A stretch of 64,000 nt of DNA from Vibrio sp. CAU 1672 (GCF_029223195.1 NZ_JARHUF010000017.1:30672-94671); one strand, 5' to 3'; positions 9,407 to 20,151 are shown, counted from the stretch's first letter. The notes: a model not told the origin generated them from the letters alone. Made by a program: numbers and translations.

Positions 9407-12400
9407 ATGTTTAAATTCTACAAAAAACAGAAATTTAAGCGCCTGCAAAATACACTGATGACGGCATTTTTGGTGCTGAGTATTACTCCGCTTACCATCA
9501 CGACGATATTCTTCCTGCAATCACACAGCAAAGATCTTCAAGAGCAAAGCACGTCACACCTGTTGTCCGTTCGTGACAGCAAACAGCAACGGATCATCGA
9601 CTATTTTGCAGCGGAAGTCACCGAGGTAATGGGCTTTGTCCGCTCAGAACTGGCCTACGCCAGTGGTGGACGCTTCTACGGACTGGTCAATGCTTTCCAG
9701 CGTTTGGGGGAAAATCCCGAAGAGGCGCGGATTAATGCCCAGCAACGGTATATTCAGGGCAGCGGCGATCAAATCAAAACCTCAATCTTACCCGAATCCC
9801 CGAACTACATTGGCAGTGAACGCTACCGTCTGCTGCACAAGCGCTACCACTGGGGTTATTTAGAGCTGCTGAAACGCTCCGATTTTGACGACATTTTGCT
9901 GGTCGATTTAGACGGGAATGTCACCTATTCGATCAAGAAAAGTGATAATTACGGCACCAACCTGCTCAACGGGAAATACCAGGGAACCGCCCTGGGACGC
10001 ACATTCCGGCGTTTGTCGCATGATGTCACGGAAAAACGCAAAGACAATGAAGACTATACGCCGGTGGTCATTTCGGATTTTGACCTCGAAAACGGTCAGA
10101 CGGTGGCCTGGCTTGGCGCCCCGATTGTGCAGCAAGGTTATTTGCACAGTTACGCGATGTTCCGCTTGCCCAACAATGGCATTACCAAACTGATTGCTGA
10201 AACCAACCGGGACAGTGTGATCAATACCTTACTGGTCGGTAGTGATCATCAGCCCCGCACCCTCAATACCAGGATTGAAGACATCTACACCAGCCTGGAC
10301 GTGGTGGATAAAGCCCTGGCGGGCCAAACCGGGGTGGGTACCTACACCAACGGCCACGGCGAAGAGATCATTGCCGCCTATGCGCCGATCCAAGCCCGCG
10401 AACTGAGCTGGGCGCTGGTGGTGCAATTACCTGAAAAACAGGCCTTCGCCCGGGTCCATCAACTGGAAAAACTGTTTGTGATCGCGATGCTGGTCGCAAT
10501 TCTGCTGGTGGTCATCGCCTCTCATTACTTGTCTAACTTCATTACTTCACCGCTACTCAAGCTGACCTGGGCGGCAGAAAAAGTCTCGGCCGGCGATCTG
10601 GATGACACGACTTTCAATACCGAGCGTAAAGACGAAATCGGCCGCCTGGCGACCAGCTTTGAGCGCATGCAACGCTCGATCCGCGAAAAAATCCAAACCA
10701 TCAAACAACAGAATGAAGAACTGGAGAGTAACCTCACCCTAATCCAGAAACAGAACGATGAACTACAACTGGCCGATAAACTCAAAGACGAATTTCTTGC
10801 CACCACCTCCCATGAGCTGAGAACCCCGCTGCACGGGATGGTTGGCATCGCTGAGACACTGGTATCGGGAGCTAACGGGCCGATCCCGGCCAGCCAGCGC
10901 TACCAGCTGGATATCATCATCAAAAGTGGTCAGCGTCTGGCTAACCTGGTCGATGATCTGCTGGATTACCACAAGATGCGCTTTGGCAGTATGGACATTC
11001 AAAAGTCAGCGGTAAATCTGGCCAGCTCGACACGGCTGGTGCTTGAACTGTCCGGTCACCTGCTGGGCAACAAAACCCTGCGCATCATCAACCAGGTGCC
11101 TGCGGATCTGCAACCCGTTTCGGCGGACCCGCAACGGCTGGAACAAGTGCTGTATAATCTGATCGGCAATGCCATTAAGTACACCTCGGAAGGGAAAGTT
11201 GTCATCTCTGCGACGGTAGTCGATGAGCAGATACGAGTCCAGGTCGTCGATACCGGCCAGGGCATTCCTGCCGAACAGCTGGAGCACATTTTTGAACCGC
11301 TGATCCAAGCCGGCCAGGACTCAAGCCGATACCGTCAGGGGGCCGGGCTTGGCCTGTCCATCAGCCGTCAACTAATTGAACTGATGGGTGGGGCGCTCTA
11401 TGTCAGCAGCCAGCCAATGGTCGGCACCACATTCAGCTTTACCTTACCACTTGCCAGCCCTGAAGAGATCGATTCCAGCCACAGTCTGGCCAGTCTGGAG
11501 CACTTCCATGTTCCGGAGATGGAACTGGAGAACAGTGAAGATGTGTCGCTGGTCGAAAACCCGGATGGCCCGCTGCTGTATGTTGCCGACGATGAACCGG
11601 TTAACCGGCGTATTCTGGAAAGCTTCCTGCGCCTGGAAGGCTACCGGGTCCGTGCCGTCGGTGACGGTGCAGAAGCACTGACACTGATTGAAAAAGAAAA
11701 ACCGGAGCTGTTGCTGCTTGACATCATGATGCCCGGCATGAGTGGCTACCAGGTGTGCAGTGAACTGCGTAAGCAGTACGATCATGCGACGTTACCTATC
11801 ATTATGCTGACCGCCCTCAACCAGACCGAGGACCGCGTGCGCGGTTTTGAGGCCGGAGCGAATGATTACCTGTCCAAACCATTCAATAAGCAAGAACTGG
11901 CAGCACGCATACTGGCTCACTTAACCGCCAGTAAGGCTGAGCAACGCCGGATTGAAAACCAACAGCTCGAATCAGAGCTGCGCCAACGCGCCGAGGTGGA
12001 AGCGAGCCTGCTGGAAACCCAGGGACGCTTGCTCGAGCAGCTGGAATCCGCGCCGGAGGCGATCATCTGCCTGCGCGATGACCAACGAATCCGTTTTGCC
12101 AATGAGGCCGCCTGTAAGCTGTTTAAACGCTCGCTGGAACAACTGAAACGCTCATCCGCAGAAGAGCTGATCGCACCGAAATACCTCAGCATCAGACAAC
12201 CGCACTATTGTGGCAAGATCGACATTTATATCGAAGATATCCGCCAGAATATTGAGGCCGACATCCTCAAAATGCCCGAAGGATCGAGCCTGGATGTAAT
12301 GTACATCTTTAATGTTGGCGGCGGCGCAAACACCAAACGGCTGCATAATCTGGAAACCGCGGTCGATGTGCTGTCAGGCTATGCGTTTGACGGTGATAAA

Positions 12401-12793
12401 GACAAATTGCAGAAACTGAAAGAGCTCGGGGGTGAGTTTACCCGTCTGGCAGACAAAGCGCTGGGTAACAAAAAAGATAAGCAAGAGCTGATGCGCGAAG
12501 TCCTGGTCGATACCATGACCCATGCATTGGAGTACTGGGAATCGGTCACCGGTGAAAGTAAGTTCGCCTTTGCCGAGCAGAGCGGTCTATGGCGTGTCTA
12601 CCTTGACCGCAGCACCCTGCAGACCCGGACTCTGGATAAGTACCTGCGGATCGAGACGCTGCCGAAAACCCCACGCTGGCGGACGGTGCTAAGCTCGGTT
12701 GAGTTTATTCTTGAGCATTGTAAGGAACAGAGCCCGCAAAGGGGCTATATCGAAGCCCAGCGCGACAAATTACAACGCTTGCTGACCAGCTAG
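9407..12793 (+). CDS. Hybrid sensor histidine kinase/response regulator
   Basis: This 1128-residue inner-membrane kinase is very probably a global sensor of a periplasmic cue. Order: TM1 (about 17-37); a large periplasmic sensor region of Cache-like size (38-355); TM2 (about 356-375); HAMP linker (376-430); coiled coil (430-460). Next come a HisKA domain with phosphoacceptor His469 (T-T-S-H-E-L-R-T-P), a HATPase domain (N-L-I-G-N-A-I-K-Y and D-T-G-Q-G-I-P, about 570-690), and a receiver domain with Asp772 (L-L-L-L-D-I-M-M-P-G). A further coiled coil and a PAS-like C-terminus (about 880-1128) follow. Similar large kinases lie near hemL in Vibrio cholerae (VC0622 by memory). No cognate regulator gene is adjacent, and no ribosome site is obvious. 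Confidence 0.9.
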   Translation: MFKFYKKQKFKRLQNTLMTAFLVLSITPLTITTIFFLQSHSKDLQEQSTSHLLSVRDSKQQRIIDYFAAEVTEVMGFVRSELAYASGGRFYGLVNAFQRLGENPEEARINAQQRYIQGSGDQIKTSILPESPNYIGSERYRLLHKRYHWGYLELLKRSDFDDILLVDLDGNVTYSIKKSDNYGTNLLNGKYQGTALGRTFRRLSHDVTEKRKDNEDYTPVVISDFDLENGQTVAWLGAPIVQQGYLHSYAMFRLPNNGITKLIAETNRDSVINTLLVGSDHQPRTLNTRIEDIYTSLDVVDKALAGQTGVGTYTNGHGEEIIAAYAPIQARELSWALVVQLPEKQAFARVHQLEKLFVIAMLVAILLVVIASHYLSNFITSPLLKLTWAAEKVSAGDLDDTTFNTERKDEIGRLATSFERMQRSIREKIQTIKQQNEELESNLTLIQKQNDELQLADKLKDEFLATTSHELRTPLHGMVGIAETLVSGANGPIPASQRYQLDIIIKSGQRLANLVDDLLDYHKMRFGSMDIQKSAVNLASSTRLVLELSGHLLGNKTLRIINQVPADLQPVSADPQRLEQVLYNLIGNAIKYTSEGKVVISATVVDEQIRVQVVDTGQGIPAEQLEHIFEPLIQAGQDSSRYRQGAGLGLSISRQLIELMGGALYVSSQPMVGTTFSFTLPLASPEEIDSSHSLASLEHFHVPEMELENSEDVSLVENPDGPLLYVADDEPVNRRILESFLRLEGYRVRAVGDGAEALTLIEKEKPELLLLDIMMPGMSGYQVCSELRKQYDHATLPIIMLTALNQTEDRVRGFEAGANDYLSKPFNKQELAARILAHLTASKAEQRRIENQQLESELRQRAEVEASLLETQGRLLEQLESAPEAIICLRDDQRIRFANEAACKLFKRSLEQLKRSSAEELIAPKYLSIRQPHYCGKIDIYIEDIRQNIEADILKMPEGSSLDVMYIFNVGGGANTKRLHNLETAVDVLSGYAFDGDKDKLQKLKELGGEFTRLADKALGNKKDKQELMREVLVDTMTHALEYWESVTGESKFAFAEQSGLWRVYLDRSTLQTRTLDKYLRIETLPKTPRWRTVLSSVEFILEHCKEQSPQRGYIEAQRDKLQRLLTS

Positions 12794-12863
12794 CCTCAGA
12801 CCAATCTACATCAGTATCTGAACAATCTTGCTGGTTAAAATCACTGACAGCGACAATACAATC

Positions 12864-12889
12864 AAACGGTGCCCTCGGCGCCGTTTTTG
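12864..12889 (+). terminator. Terminator of the hybrid kinase gene
   Basis: AAACGGTGCC-ctc-GGCGCCGTTT followed by TTTG lies 70 bases past the stop codon; one G-U pair in the stem. Confidence 0.75.
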
Positions 12890-12941
12890 TTGCGGGCCAA
12901 CACGCCCTGATACTATTGATGCAAAATAATACTACTGATAC

Positions 12942-12970
12942 AAAAAAGCCTGCTGTTCAGCAGGCTTTTT
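12942..12970 (-). terminator. Terminator of dnaJ
   Basis: AAAAAAGCCTGC-tgttca-GCAGGCTTTTT is a symmetric hairpin just past the dnaJ stop (minus strand). A/T runs on both sides would let it work in either direction. Confidence 0.85.
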
Positions 12971-12988
12971 CCAGCATAGAGCGAAAAT

Positions 12989-14137
12989 TTAACTCGTCAG
13001 ATCATCAAAGAATTTCTTCACGCCATTGAAGAAGCCTTCTGATTTCGGCTTATGTTTAGTGGCGGCTTCACCACCACAGGACTCTTCAAATTCACGCAGC
13101 AAATCTTTCTGACGTGCACTGAGGTTAACCGGGGTTTCCACCACCAGTTTAACGATCAAATCACCAACCGCACCACCACGCACACTCTTCACACCTTTGC
13201 CACGCATACGGAACATACGCCCGGTTTGAGTTTCTGAAGGCACTTTGAGGCTCACACGGCCATCCAGGGTCGGAACTTCCACTTCGCCGCCCAGTGCTGC
13301 CATTGAGAAGCTAACCGGTACTTCACAATACAGATTATTACCATCACGCTCAAAGATATGGTGTTCTCTGACATGCACCTGCACATACAGATCCCCGGCT
13401 GGCGCCCCCATTTCCCCGGCTTCACCTTCACCAGACAGGCGGATACGGTCACCAGTGTCCACACCGGCAGGGATCTTAACGTTAAGCGTCTTGGTTTTCT
13501 GTTTGCGTCCCTGGCCATGACACTCGGTACATGGCTCTTTAATGATCTTACCTTTACCGTGACAGGTCGGACAGGTTTGCTGAACCGCAAAGAAGCCCTG
13601 ACGCATCTGCACCTGACCATGGCCATGACAGGTGCCACAGGTCTCAGCCGATGAGCCTTTCTTCGCGCCGCTGCCATCACAGCTGTCACAGTGCACTAAC
13701 GTCGGTACTTCGATCTCTTTTGATACGCCGCGCACCGCTTCTTCCAGCGATAGCTCCATGTTGTAACGCAAGTCGGCACCACGCTGCGCACGCTGTTGAC
13801 CACCGCCACGACGGCCACCACCGAAAATATCACCAAATACGTCGCCGAAGATGTCACCGAAATCAGCACCACCGCCACCAAAACCGCCGCCGCCGAAGCC
13901 GCCACCGCCTTGCTCAAACGCCGCATGGCCATACTGGTCATAGGCGGCCTTTTTCTGCGGATCGGTCAGAATCTCGTACGCTTCTTTTACTTCTTTAAAC
14001 TTGTCGGCAGCCGATGCATCACCCTGGTTACGGTCTGGGTGGAATTTCATCGCCAGACGCTTGTAGGCCTTCTTGATATCGCGCTCAGAGGCATCGCGGC
14101 TTACGCCTAATACTTCGTAAAAATCACGTTTTGACAT
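12989..14137 (-). CDS. dnaJ: Hsp40 co-chaperone DnaJ
   Basis: DnaJ stimulates DnaK ATPase and delivers unfolded substrates. Visible in order: a J-domain with H-P-D in K-F-H-P-D-R-N; a Gly/Phe-rich linker (about residues 75-120); four zinc-finger CxxCxGxG repeats ([32 protein letters not shown]); and C-terminal substrate-binding domains. I chose the ATG at 14137 ([12 protein letters not shown]), 382 residues, because it matches the family start. A TTG-initiated longer form adds five residues of no family similarity. It is downstream of dnaK with a 197-base structured gap. Confidence 0.97.
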   Translation of the reverse strand: MSKRDFYEVLGVSRDASERDIKKAYKRLAMKFHPDRNQGDASAADKFKEVKEAYEILTDPQKKAAYDQYGHAAFEQGGGGFGGGGFGGGGADFGDIFGDVFGDIFGGGRRGGGQQRAQRGADLRYNMELSLEEAVRGVSKEIEVPTLVHCDSCDGSGAKKGSSAETCGTCHGHGQVQMRQGFFAVQQTCPTCHGKGKIIKEPCTECHGQGRKQKTKTLNVKIPAGVDTGDRIRLSGEGEAGEMGAPAGDLYVQVHVREHHIFERDGNNLYCEVPVSFSMAALGGEVEVPTLDGRVSLKVPSETQTGRMFRMRGKGVKSVRGGAVGDLIVKLVVETPVNLSARQKDLLREFEESCGGEAATKHKPKSEGFFNGVKKFFDDLTS

Positions 14138-14194
14138 GTTCTTCGTCACCAATTATTTACTGCAAACGGCCTTTGCCGCTTGGTGTTTGTATCA

Positions 14195-14323
14195 TTCTAG
14201 GTAAGCGCATTCACGCAAAGTACTTACCTAGAAAGACAGCCGTTACAAACAGGCGGGCGTAAGAGTCTCCCCAAACGCCCGCACACAAAAGCATCGTCGA
14301 CACCAGGTGACCATAGTCACCTG
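14195..14323 (-). promoter_or_regulatory. Structured dnaK-dnaJ intergenic region with three hairpins
   Basis: Three inverted repeats lie between dnaK and dnaJ. CAGGTGAC/GTCACCTG spans 14304-14323. GCGGGCGT/ACGCCCGC has arms at 14253-14260 and 14275-14282. TTCTAGGTAAG/CTTACCTAGAA has arms at 14195-14205 and 14223-14233, nested inside an outer GTTTGTA/TACAAAC pairing. None has a T-run. They are most likely RNA hairpins that set the dnaK:dnaJ mRNA ratio by partial termination or 3'-end protection; that role is inference. Confidence 0.55.
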
Positions 14324-14334
14324 ATTAAGAAAGC

Positions 14335-16251
14335 TTATTTCTTGTCGTCTTTAACTTCTTCAAACTCAGCATCAACAACATCGTCTTCTTGAGACTGTTG
14401 TGCACCAGCGTCAGCACCTTGTGCCTGTTGCGCTTGAGCCTGCTGCTGAGCGATTTCCATCAGTTTTTGAGCAGCTTGCATTAGCGCTTGAACTTTCGCA
14501 TCGATCGCTTCTTTGTCATCGCCTTTACGCGCTTCTTCAAGCTCAGCGATAGCCGCTTCAATCTTCTCTTTCTCTTCAGCAGGCAGAGCTTCACCAGCTT
14601 CTGTCACTTGCTTACGAGTACCATGGATCATTTGGTCAGCCTGGTTACGCGCAGTAGCTAGCTCTTCGAACTTCTTGTCCGCTTCTTTGTTAGCTTCTGC
14701 TTCTTGAACCATTTTCTCGATGTCTTCATCGCTCAGACCGCCAGAAGCCTGGATAGTGATCTTCTGCTCTTTACCAGTCTGCTTGTCTTTCGCAGATACG
14801 TGCAGGATACCGTCCGCATCCAGGTCGAAAGTCACTTCGATTTGTGGCATGCCACGTGGTGCAGGCTGGATGCCTTCCAGGTTGAACTGACCCAGAGACT
14901 TGTTGTACATCGCTTGCTTACGCTCACCTTGCAGAACGTGGATAGTTACCGCGCTCTGGTTGTCTTCTGCTGTAGAGAAAACTTGGTTCGCTTTAGTTGG
15001 GATAGTGGTGTTCTTCTCAACCAGCTTGGTCATTACGCCGCCCATTGTCTCGATACCCAGAGACAGTGGCGTAACGTCTAGTAGCAGTACGTCTTTCACT
15101 TCACCCGCAAGTACACCACCTTGAACTGCAGCACCCATTGCTACGGCTTCGTCAGGGTTTACGTCACGGCGAGCTTCTTTACCGAAGAACTCAGCAACTT
15201 TCGCCTGAACCATAGGCATACGAGTCTGACCACCCACCAGGATTACATCAGTGATGTCGTTTACTGACAGATCAGCGTCAGCCAGAGCAACTTTTAGTGG
15301 CTCAAGAGAACGTTGTACCAGGTCTTCAACCAGAGATTCCAGTTTCGCACGAGTCACTTTGATGTTCATGTGCTTAGGACCAGTTGCATCTGCAGTCACG
15401 TAAGGTAGGTTTACGTCAGTTTGAGAAGTAGAAGAAAGCTCGATTTTCGCTTTTTCTGCTGCTTCTTTCACACGCTGCATTGCCAGAGGATCGTTCTTAA
15501 GGTTGATGCCTTGCTCTTTGTTGAACTCTTCTACCAGGTAGTTGATCAGACGGTTGTCGAAGTCTTCACCACCAAGGTGGGTGTCACCATTAGTTGCCAG
15601 AACTTCAAAGGTTTTTTCACCTTCAACTTCATCGATTTCGATGATAGAGATATCGAATGTACCACCACCAAGGTCATAAACCGCGATAGTGCGGTCGCCG
15701 CCTTTCTTGTCCAGACCGTAAGCCAGTGCCGCAGCAGTTGGTTCGTTGATAATACGTTTAACTTCCAGACCTGCGATACGGCCAGCGTCTTTTGTTGCCT
15801 GACGCTGTGCATCGTTAAAGTAAGCCGGTACTGTGATAACTGCGCCAGTTACTTCCTCACCCAGGAAGTCTTCGGCAGTTTTCTTCATTTTTTTCAGAAC
15901 TTCAGCAGAAACCTGAGGAGCCGCCATTTTTTGGCCTTTTGCTTCTACCCAAGCGTCACCGTTATCTGCCTTAACAATTTTGAAAGGCATGATTTCAATA
16001 TCGCGCTGAACTTCTTCGTCTTCAAAACGACGACCGATTAGACGCTTAATTGCAAATAGCGTGTTAGTTGGGTTTGTTACCGCTTGACGTTTGGCAGGCT
16101 GGCCAACTAGCGTTTCACCATCAGTGTAAGCAATAACCGATGCAGTGGTGCGCTCACCCTCTGCGTTTTCAATTACACGTGGTTTGTCGCCGTCCAGTAC
16201 AGCAACACATGAGTTAGTAGTACCTAAGTCAATACCAATGATTTTACCCAT
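14335..16251 (-). CDS. dnaK: Molecular chaperone DnaK (Hsp70)
   Basis: DnaK is the ATP-dependent Hsp70 chaperone. At 638 residues it has the normal length. The nucleotide-binding domain opens [10 protein letters not shown] and includes [10 protein letters not shown]. The linker [10 protein letters not shown] leads to the substrate-binding domain, then a helical lid and a Gln/Ala-rich tail ending E-E-V-K-D-D-K-K. A sigma-32 promoter lies about 45 bases upstream. dnaJ follows downstream on the same strand. Codon use is strongly biased, as expected for a highly expressed gene. Confidence 0.98.
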   Translation of the reverse strand: MGKIIGIDLGTTNSCVAVLDGDKPRVIENAEGERTTASVIAYTDGETLVGQPAKRQAVTNPTNTLFAIKRLIGRRFEDEEVQRDIEIMPFKIVKADNGDAWVEAKGQKMAAPQVSAEVLKKMKKTAEDFLGEEVTGAVITVPAYFNDAQRQATKDAGRIAGLEVKRIINEPTAAALAYGLDKKGGDRTIAVYDLGGGTFDISIIEIDEVEGEKTFEVLATNGDTHLGGEDFDNRLINYLVEEFNKEQGINLKNDPLAMQRVKEAAEKAKIELSSTSQTDVNLPYVTADATGPKHMNIKVTRAKLESLVEDLVQRSLEPLKVALADADLSVNDITDVILVGGQTRMPMVQAKVAEFFGKEARRDVNPDEAVAMGAAVQGGVLAGEVKDVLLLDVTPLSLGIETMGGVMTKLVEKNTTIPTKANQVFSTAEDNQSAVTIHVLQGERKQAMYNKSLGQFNLEGIQPAPRGMPQIEVTFDLDADGILHVSAKDKQTGKEQKITIQASGGLSDEDIEKMVQEAEANKEADKKFEELATARNQADQMIHGTRKQVTEAGEALPAEEKEKIEAAIAELEEARKGDDKEAIDAKVQALMQAAQKLMEIAQQQAQAQQAQGADAGAQQSQEDDVVDAEFEEVKDDKK

Positions 16252-16296
16252 CAGGCTATCTCCGAATAAATTCTATTTTCGTTTGGTTATATCCCC

Positions 16297-16324
16297 TATG
16301 TGGGGATGGAGAATCGGGTTTCAA
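16297..16324 (-). promoter_or_regulatory. Sigma-32 heat-shock promoter of dnaK
   Basis: Read on the minus strand, TTGAAA (16324-16319) is followed after 13 bases by CCCCACATA (16305-16297). This fits the RpoH consensus CTTGAA-N13-17-CCCCATNT closely and lies directly upstream of dnaK. Confidence 0.82.
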
Positions 16325-16515
16325 CCCTTGCTCACAAACAAAAATAATCAATGTTTGCTTCTCTTATGCCCAATAGATAAGGGCGGTTAATGGCTTTTCA
16401 AGGGCAGAAAATAAAAAAAAGCGTATTTTTTCTATTTTTTGCTGGGAATTGCACCACGCCTTGCCAGCTCAACTACGACATGAGTCGCTGTTTATGCCGG
16501 TCAATACGGACAAAA

Positions 16516-16550
16516 ACGTAAAAAGCGAGGCCTGGGCCCCGCTTTTACGT
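16516..16550 (-). terminator. Terminator of the symporter gene
   Basis: ACGTAAAA-AGCG ... CGC-TTTTACGT with a GGCC/GGCCCC-rich apex forms a symmetric hairpin 14 bases past the symporter stop codon on the minus strand. Confidence 0.75.
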
Positions 16551-16563
16551 AAATTTTAAGGTG

Positions 16564-17841
16564 TTATGCGTTTGCCCGCACGGGGTTACTTTCCGCTGCA
16601 GCGCCCTGCTGGTCAATTTCACCTTCGCTCTTCGCGACAATAGTGTTCACCGCCGTGTCACCCACCACATTAGATGAGGTACAGAACATATCGTTAATAC
16701 GGTCAACCGCGGCAATGATAGCCAGGCCTTCCGGCGGCAAGCCCAGTTGATGCAGCAGAACCCCAACCATCACCACACCACCACCTGGAACACCACCGGC
16801 ACCGATAGACAGCAGCAGAATGGTAAGACCTAACGTGAACAGATCCGCCGTGTTGATCGGCTGGCCGAAGGCATTCGCGACAAAGATGGTTGCCAGCGCA
16901 ATGTAGATAGACACACCGGACATGTTCATCGTCGCCCCCAGCGGTACGCCGAAGCCAGCCACAGACTTAGACACATTGAGTTTTTCCGTCAGGGTGCGCA
17001 TCGTCACCGGAATGGTTGCATTTGAGCTGGCCGTTGACAGCGAGAACAGGATCTGCTCGCGAGTGGCGCGCAGGAACGCCTTGGGTGACGTGCCGGTCGC
17101 AATACCCACCGCCATCGGATAAAAGAAGAAGATCCAGAACACCAGCATGCTCACTACCAGCGCAACATAACCGGCTACCGACATCAGAGTGCTGGCATCC
17201 AGAGTCGCACCGAGTTGGATCATCAGCGCGAACACCCCGTAAGGAGCCAGGCTCATCACCAATCCTACCAGTTTCATCATGATCTCATTGGCCATTTTGA
17301 AGGTACGGATTGCCGGGCCACCACGCGAATCCAGTGCTTGAATAGCCAAGCCGGTCAGAATTGCCATAAAGATGATTTGCAGCATATCCCCGTTAGCAAA
17401 TGCCTGAACCGGGTTACTGGGAACAATATTCACCACCAAAGAAAAAATGTCCGGAGTTTCCGTTGTGGCCAGTTTCACTGTCTCTGCTACCGTTCCCGCC
17501 AGATTGGCATCCGCTCCAGGCTGGAAAATCATCCCAACGGTCAGTGCTGCCGTGATCGCAATGATGGTGTTAATAATGTAGAGAGCAAAAGTTTTACCAC
17601 CAAGACGACCAAACGCAGAAATGTCTTTCAGATCGACAATGCCGCAGACAATCGAGACATACACCAGAGGGACAACCAGCAACTTGATCAACGAAACAAA
17701 CATGCCACCAGCGCCTTCAGCCGCCCCAAGCAGGTAGGTATCAAAAACCGCCACACCGTTAAACAGGTACTGGATTGCTGTCCCCAACAGCAAGCCGGCG
17801 AAAAGGCCGATAAAAATCTTACTCGAAAGCGATTTATCCAT
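16564..17841 (-). CDS. Dicarboxylate/amino acid:cation symporter (DAACS, SLC1-like)
   Basis: The 425-residue inner-membrane secondary transporter is of the GltP/DctA/GltPh fold. Hallmarks are the serine-rich re-entrant hairpin S-T-A-S-S-N-A-T-I-P-V, the TM7 motif N-M-S-G (family N-M-D-G) and the TM8 substrate site D-R-I-N-D-M-x-C-T-S-S-N-V-V-G-D. It takes up an acidic amino acid, a dicarboxylate or a neutral amino acid with Na+ or H+; the sequence does not settle which. It sits between dnaK and grpE with its own terminator and a 438-base upstream gap, so it is a separate unit in a heat-shock neighbourhood. Confidence 0.92.
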   Translation of the reverse strand: MDKSLSSKIFIGLFAGLLLGTAIQYLFNGVAVFDTYLLGAAEGAGGMFVSLIKLLVVPLVYVSIVCGIVDLKDISAFGRLGGKTFALYIINTIIAITAALTVGMIFQPGADANLAGTVAETVKLATTETPDIFSLVVNIVPSNPVQAFANGDMLQIIFMAILTGLAIQALDSRGGPAIRTFKMANEIMMKLVGLVMSLAPYGVFALMIQLGATLDASTLMSVAGYVALVVSMLVFWIFFFYPMAVGIATGTSPKAFLRATREQILFSLSTASSNATIPVTMRTLTEKLNVSKSVAGFGVPLGATMNMSGVSIYIALATIFVANAFGQPINTADLFTLGLTILLLSIGAGGVPGGGVVMVGVLLHQLGLPPEGLAIIAAVDRINDMFCTSSNVVGDTAVNTIVAKSEGEIDQQGAAAESNPVRANA

Positions 17842-18217
17842 CGTAAAACTCCGAAATGTTGTGTTTGATATTTACATTCTTGTAGATATATCTGCTAATT
17901 TTTTAGCCAGACCTCGCAAATAATACACACCAGAGTTACAAAATAAAGTGATAATTTACAAATTTGTTAACAATAAATCTGAAAGGTAAAATAGTAAATT
18001 CTGTCACTCGCTCAGCATTAAATGCTAAATAACCACCAGAACAATCACTTACCAACAAGACCAACCATTCACCGCCATAATCGAGACCAAAAACAGCCGA
18101 TAGGAAATATTTTTTCCAATAAGAGATTTTTTGAAGAAGATCAAATTTGCTACGCCGGTAGCGCATCCGTCATCAGATAAGGCAGGAAATCACAACGACC
18201 TGACCATGGGTAGGGAC
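17842..18217. other. Non-coding gap upstream of the symporter gene
   Basis: This AT-rich stretch separates the symporter start from the grpE terminator. It must hold the symporter promoter on the minus strand, but I cannot assign -35/-10 boxes with confidence. A 76-codon minus-strand frame in it lacks a ribosome site and a recognisable product. I see no gene here. Confidence 0.5.
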
Positions 18218-18222
18218 GAAAA

Positions 18223-18252
18223 AAAGCGCTCATTCCATGGAATGAGCGCTTT
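18223..18252 (-). terminator. Terminator of grpE (perfect 30-base palindrome)
   Basis: AAAGCGCTCATTCCA is followed by its exact reverse complement, with an A-run on the left that becomes a T-run on the minus strand. It lies just downstream of grpE. Confidence 0.85.
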
Positions 18253-18279
18253 AAAAACAGAAAATAAGCAATCAGCGGC

Positions 18280-18876
18280 TTATTTCGCTACCATAACCAT
18301 CGCCGGACGAATCACACGACCGTTCAGCTCATAGCCTTTTTGCATCACAAACATGACAGTGTTCGATTCATGATCCGGGCTCTCCTGAATCGACATCGCT
18401 TGATGGAACTCAGGATTGAATGCTTCACCTTCAGGATTGATTTCTTTCAGGCCAAACTTTGCAACCACATCGACAAACGTTTTGTGTGTTAGCTCAACGC
18501 CTTCAAGAATCGGCTTAACCACTTCGTGCTCAGCATCTGCAGCTTGGATTGCACGCTCCAGGTTATCAATCACCGGCAGCAGTTCTTCAGCGAATTTGTT
18601 CAGAGCGTACTTACGCGCTTTATCGATCTCTTGCTCAGTACGGCGACGCATGTTTTCCACTTCCGCCTTCGCACGCAGCACAGATTCTTGCTGTTCTTTG
18701 ATTTTCGCTTCACTCGACAGCAGTGCCGCTTCCAGTTGAGCAATCTTAGCGTCATTCTCATCACCAATATCTTCAAGCTCTGCTTCAGCTTCTTCAGCCG
18801 CCGCTTCTGCTTTCTCAGCTTCTTCGATGATTTGATCAAGCTCTTCTTCAGTAACTTTGTTTTCTTCGTTGCTCAT
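18280..18876 (-). CDS. grpE: Nucleotide exchange factor GrpE
   Basis: GrpE releases ADP from DnaK. The 198-residue protein has an acidic E/A-rich N-terminal coiled coil (about residues 5-90), then R-A-x-x-E-N-x-R-R-R-x-x-x-E and the beta-rich C-terminal domain ending [14 protein letters not shown]. I chose the ATG at 18876 (MSNEENKVT) because GGAG sits at proper distance. A perfect-looking sigma-32 promoter lies about 100 bases upstream. It is divergent from nadK. Confidence 0.97.
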   Translation of the reverse strand: MSNEENKVTEEELDQIIEEAEKAEAAAEEAEAELEDIGDENDAKIAQLEAALLSSEAKIKEQQESVLRAKAEVENMRRRTEQEIDKARKYALNKFAEELLPVIDNLERAIQAADAEHEVVKPILEGVELTHKTFVDVVAKFGLKEINPEGEAFNPEFHQAMSIQESPDHESNTVMFVMQKGYELNGRVIRPAMVMVAK

Positions 18877-18972
18877 GATATCTCCAGAATTCAACGTAAT
18901 GTCCTCAAAGCCGCTTATGTTTCACGGGCTTTAAGCACATAAAAAATTCGCTTATTTAGGTAACTTGCCATT

Positions 18973-19001
18973 ATTATGGGGATGAAGATTCCTGATTCAA
19001 G
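18973..19001 (-). promoter_or_regulatory. Sigma-32 heat-shock promoter of grpE
   Basis: On the minus strand CTTGAA (19001-18996) is followed by a 14-base spacer and CCCCATAAT (18981-18973), essentially the RpoH consensus. It overlaps the leader of the divergent nadK gene. Confidence 0.88.
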
Positions 19002-19022
19002 CCTCTTTAGTGCGGAAATGCT

Positions 19023-19907
19023 ATGAAAAACCCATGTAACGTGATCGCGATTATCGGAAAACCACGAGATCAACAGGCTATCCAGACTCACAGAGAGTTG
19101 TATTTGTGGCTCACTTCAGAAGGTTATCAAGTATTTATCGACGACCGCCTGGCCACTATTTTAAATGACATACCTGAAAGCCAGTTTGCCAGCATGGTCG
19201 AGCTGGGAAAAAACGCTGATCTGGCGATCGTGGTCGGCGGCGACGGCAACATGCTGGGGGCAGCCCGGATCTTATCGCGCTTTGACGTCGCGGTAATTGG
19301 GGTTAACCGTGGCAACCTGGGCTTTTTGACCGACTTGAATCCCGATGAGTTCCAGGAGGCCCTCAAAGCGGTGCTCGATGGCGAATACATCGAAGAAGAA
19401 CGCTTCCTGCTGGAGACCGAGATCCATCGTCACGGCCAGATCAAAAGCCACAACGCAGCACTCAATGAGGCGGTACTGCACCCGGGTCAGGTAGCGCACA
19501 TGATTGAGTTTGAAGTCTATATTGACGATAGCTTTGCCTTCTCACAGCGCGCAGATGGCATCATTATTTCCACCCCCACCGGTTCTACGGCGTATTCGCT
19601 CTCAGGTGGTGGCCCGATCTTATCCCCGAGCCTGAACGCGATTTCACTGGTGCCGATGTTTCCTCATACCTTGTCCAGCCGCCCATTAGTGGTCGACGGC
19701 AAACGACGGATCAAGTTACTTGTTTCCCCGGAAAACCGCGGTACCCAGGAAGTCAGCTGTGACGGCCAGGTCTCTCTGCCCGTCTCTCCCGGGGACGAAA
19801 TTCACATCTATCAGAGCCCTAACGTGCTGAAACTGATCCACCCCAAAGACTACAGTTATTACCACGTACTGCGAAACAAGCTAGGCTGGTCCAGCAAATT
19901 ATTCTGA
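19023..19907 (+). CDS. nadK: NAD kinase
   Basis: NadK phosphorylates NAD+ to NADP+. The 294-residue protein shows the NAD-kinase signature G-G-D-G-N-M-L-G (about residues 71-78) and [10 protein letters not shown]. The NE motif A-L-N-E-A-V-L and the [15 protein letters not shown] segment are also present. It is divergent from grpE with a 146-base shared control region. A hairpin at 19918-19945 with one G-U pair follows the stop but lacks a T-run. Confidence 0.97.
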   Translation: MKNPCNVIAIIGKPRDQQAIQTHRELYLWLTSEGYQVFIDDRLATILNDIPESQFASMVELGKNADLAIVVGGDGNMLGAARILSRFDVAVIGVNRGNLGFLTDLNPDEFQEALKAVLDGEYIEEERFLLETEIHRHGQIKSHNAALNEAVLHPGQVAHMIEFEVYIDDSFAFSQRADGIIISTPTGSTAYSLSGGGPILSPSLNAISLVPMFPHTLSSRPLVVDGKRRIKLLVSPENRGTQEVSCDGQVSLPVSPGDEIHIYQSPNVLKLIHPKDYSYYHVLRNKLGWSSKLF

Positions 19908-20151
19908 CGCCAAACGAAAGGCCGATGTCCGTACATTGGCCTTGCTGCTATCCGCGTTACTCCGCCTGCTTACCTATCTGCAAACATATTGCTTTCTCTA
20001 CAGCCCCGCCCCAAACAAACCAAAAGTTTGAACCTCTGGGCAAAAGTCTAACGAACTTCTATACACCGGTTGAATGACTCCTTGGCAGTGATACTCTGGC
20101 AAGGAATAGAGTATAAACTCTAACAATAATAATCCTACCAAGGGCAAAGCG

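Noticed and set aside
15421..16041. 206-codon frame opposite dnaK
   Set aside because: Antisense shadow of dnaK, Cys/Phe-rich with no family motif; dnaK is certain on the other strand.
17936..18166. 76-codon minus-strand frame upstream of the symporter
   Set aside because: No ribosome site, odd composition and no recognisable domain; better read as promoter-region DNA.
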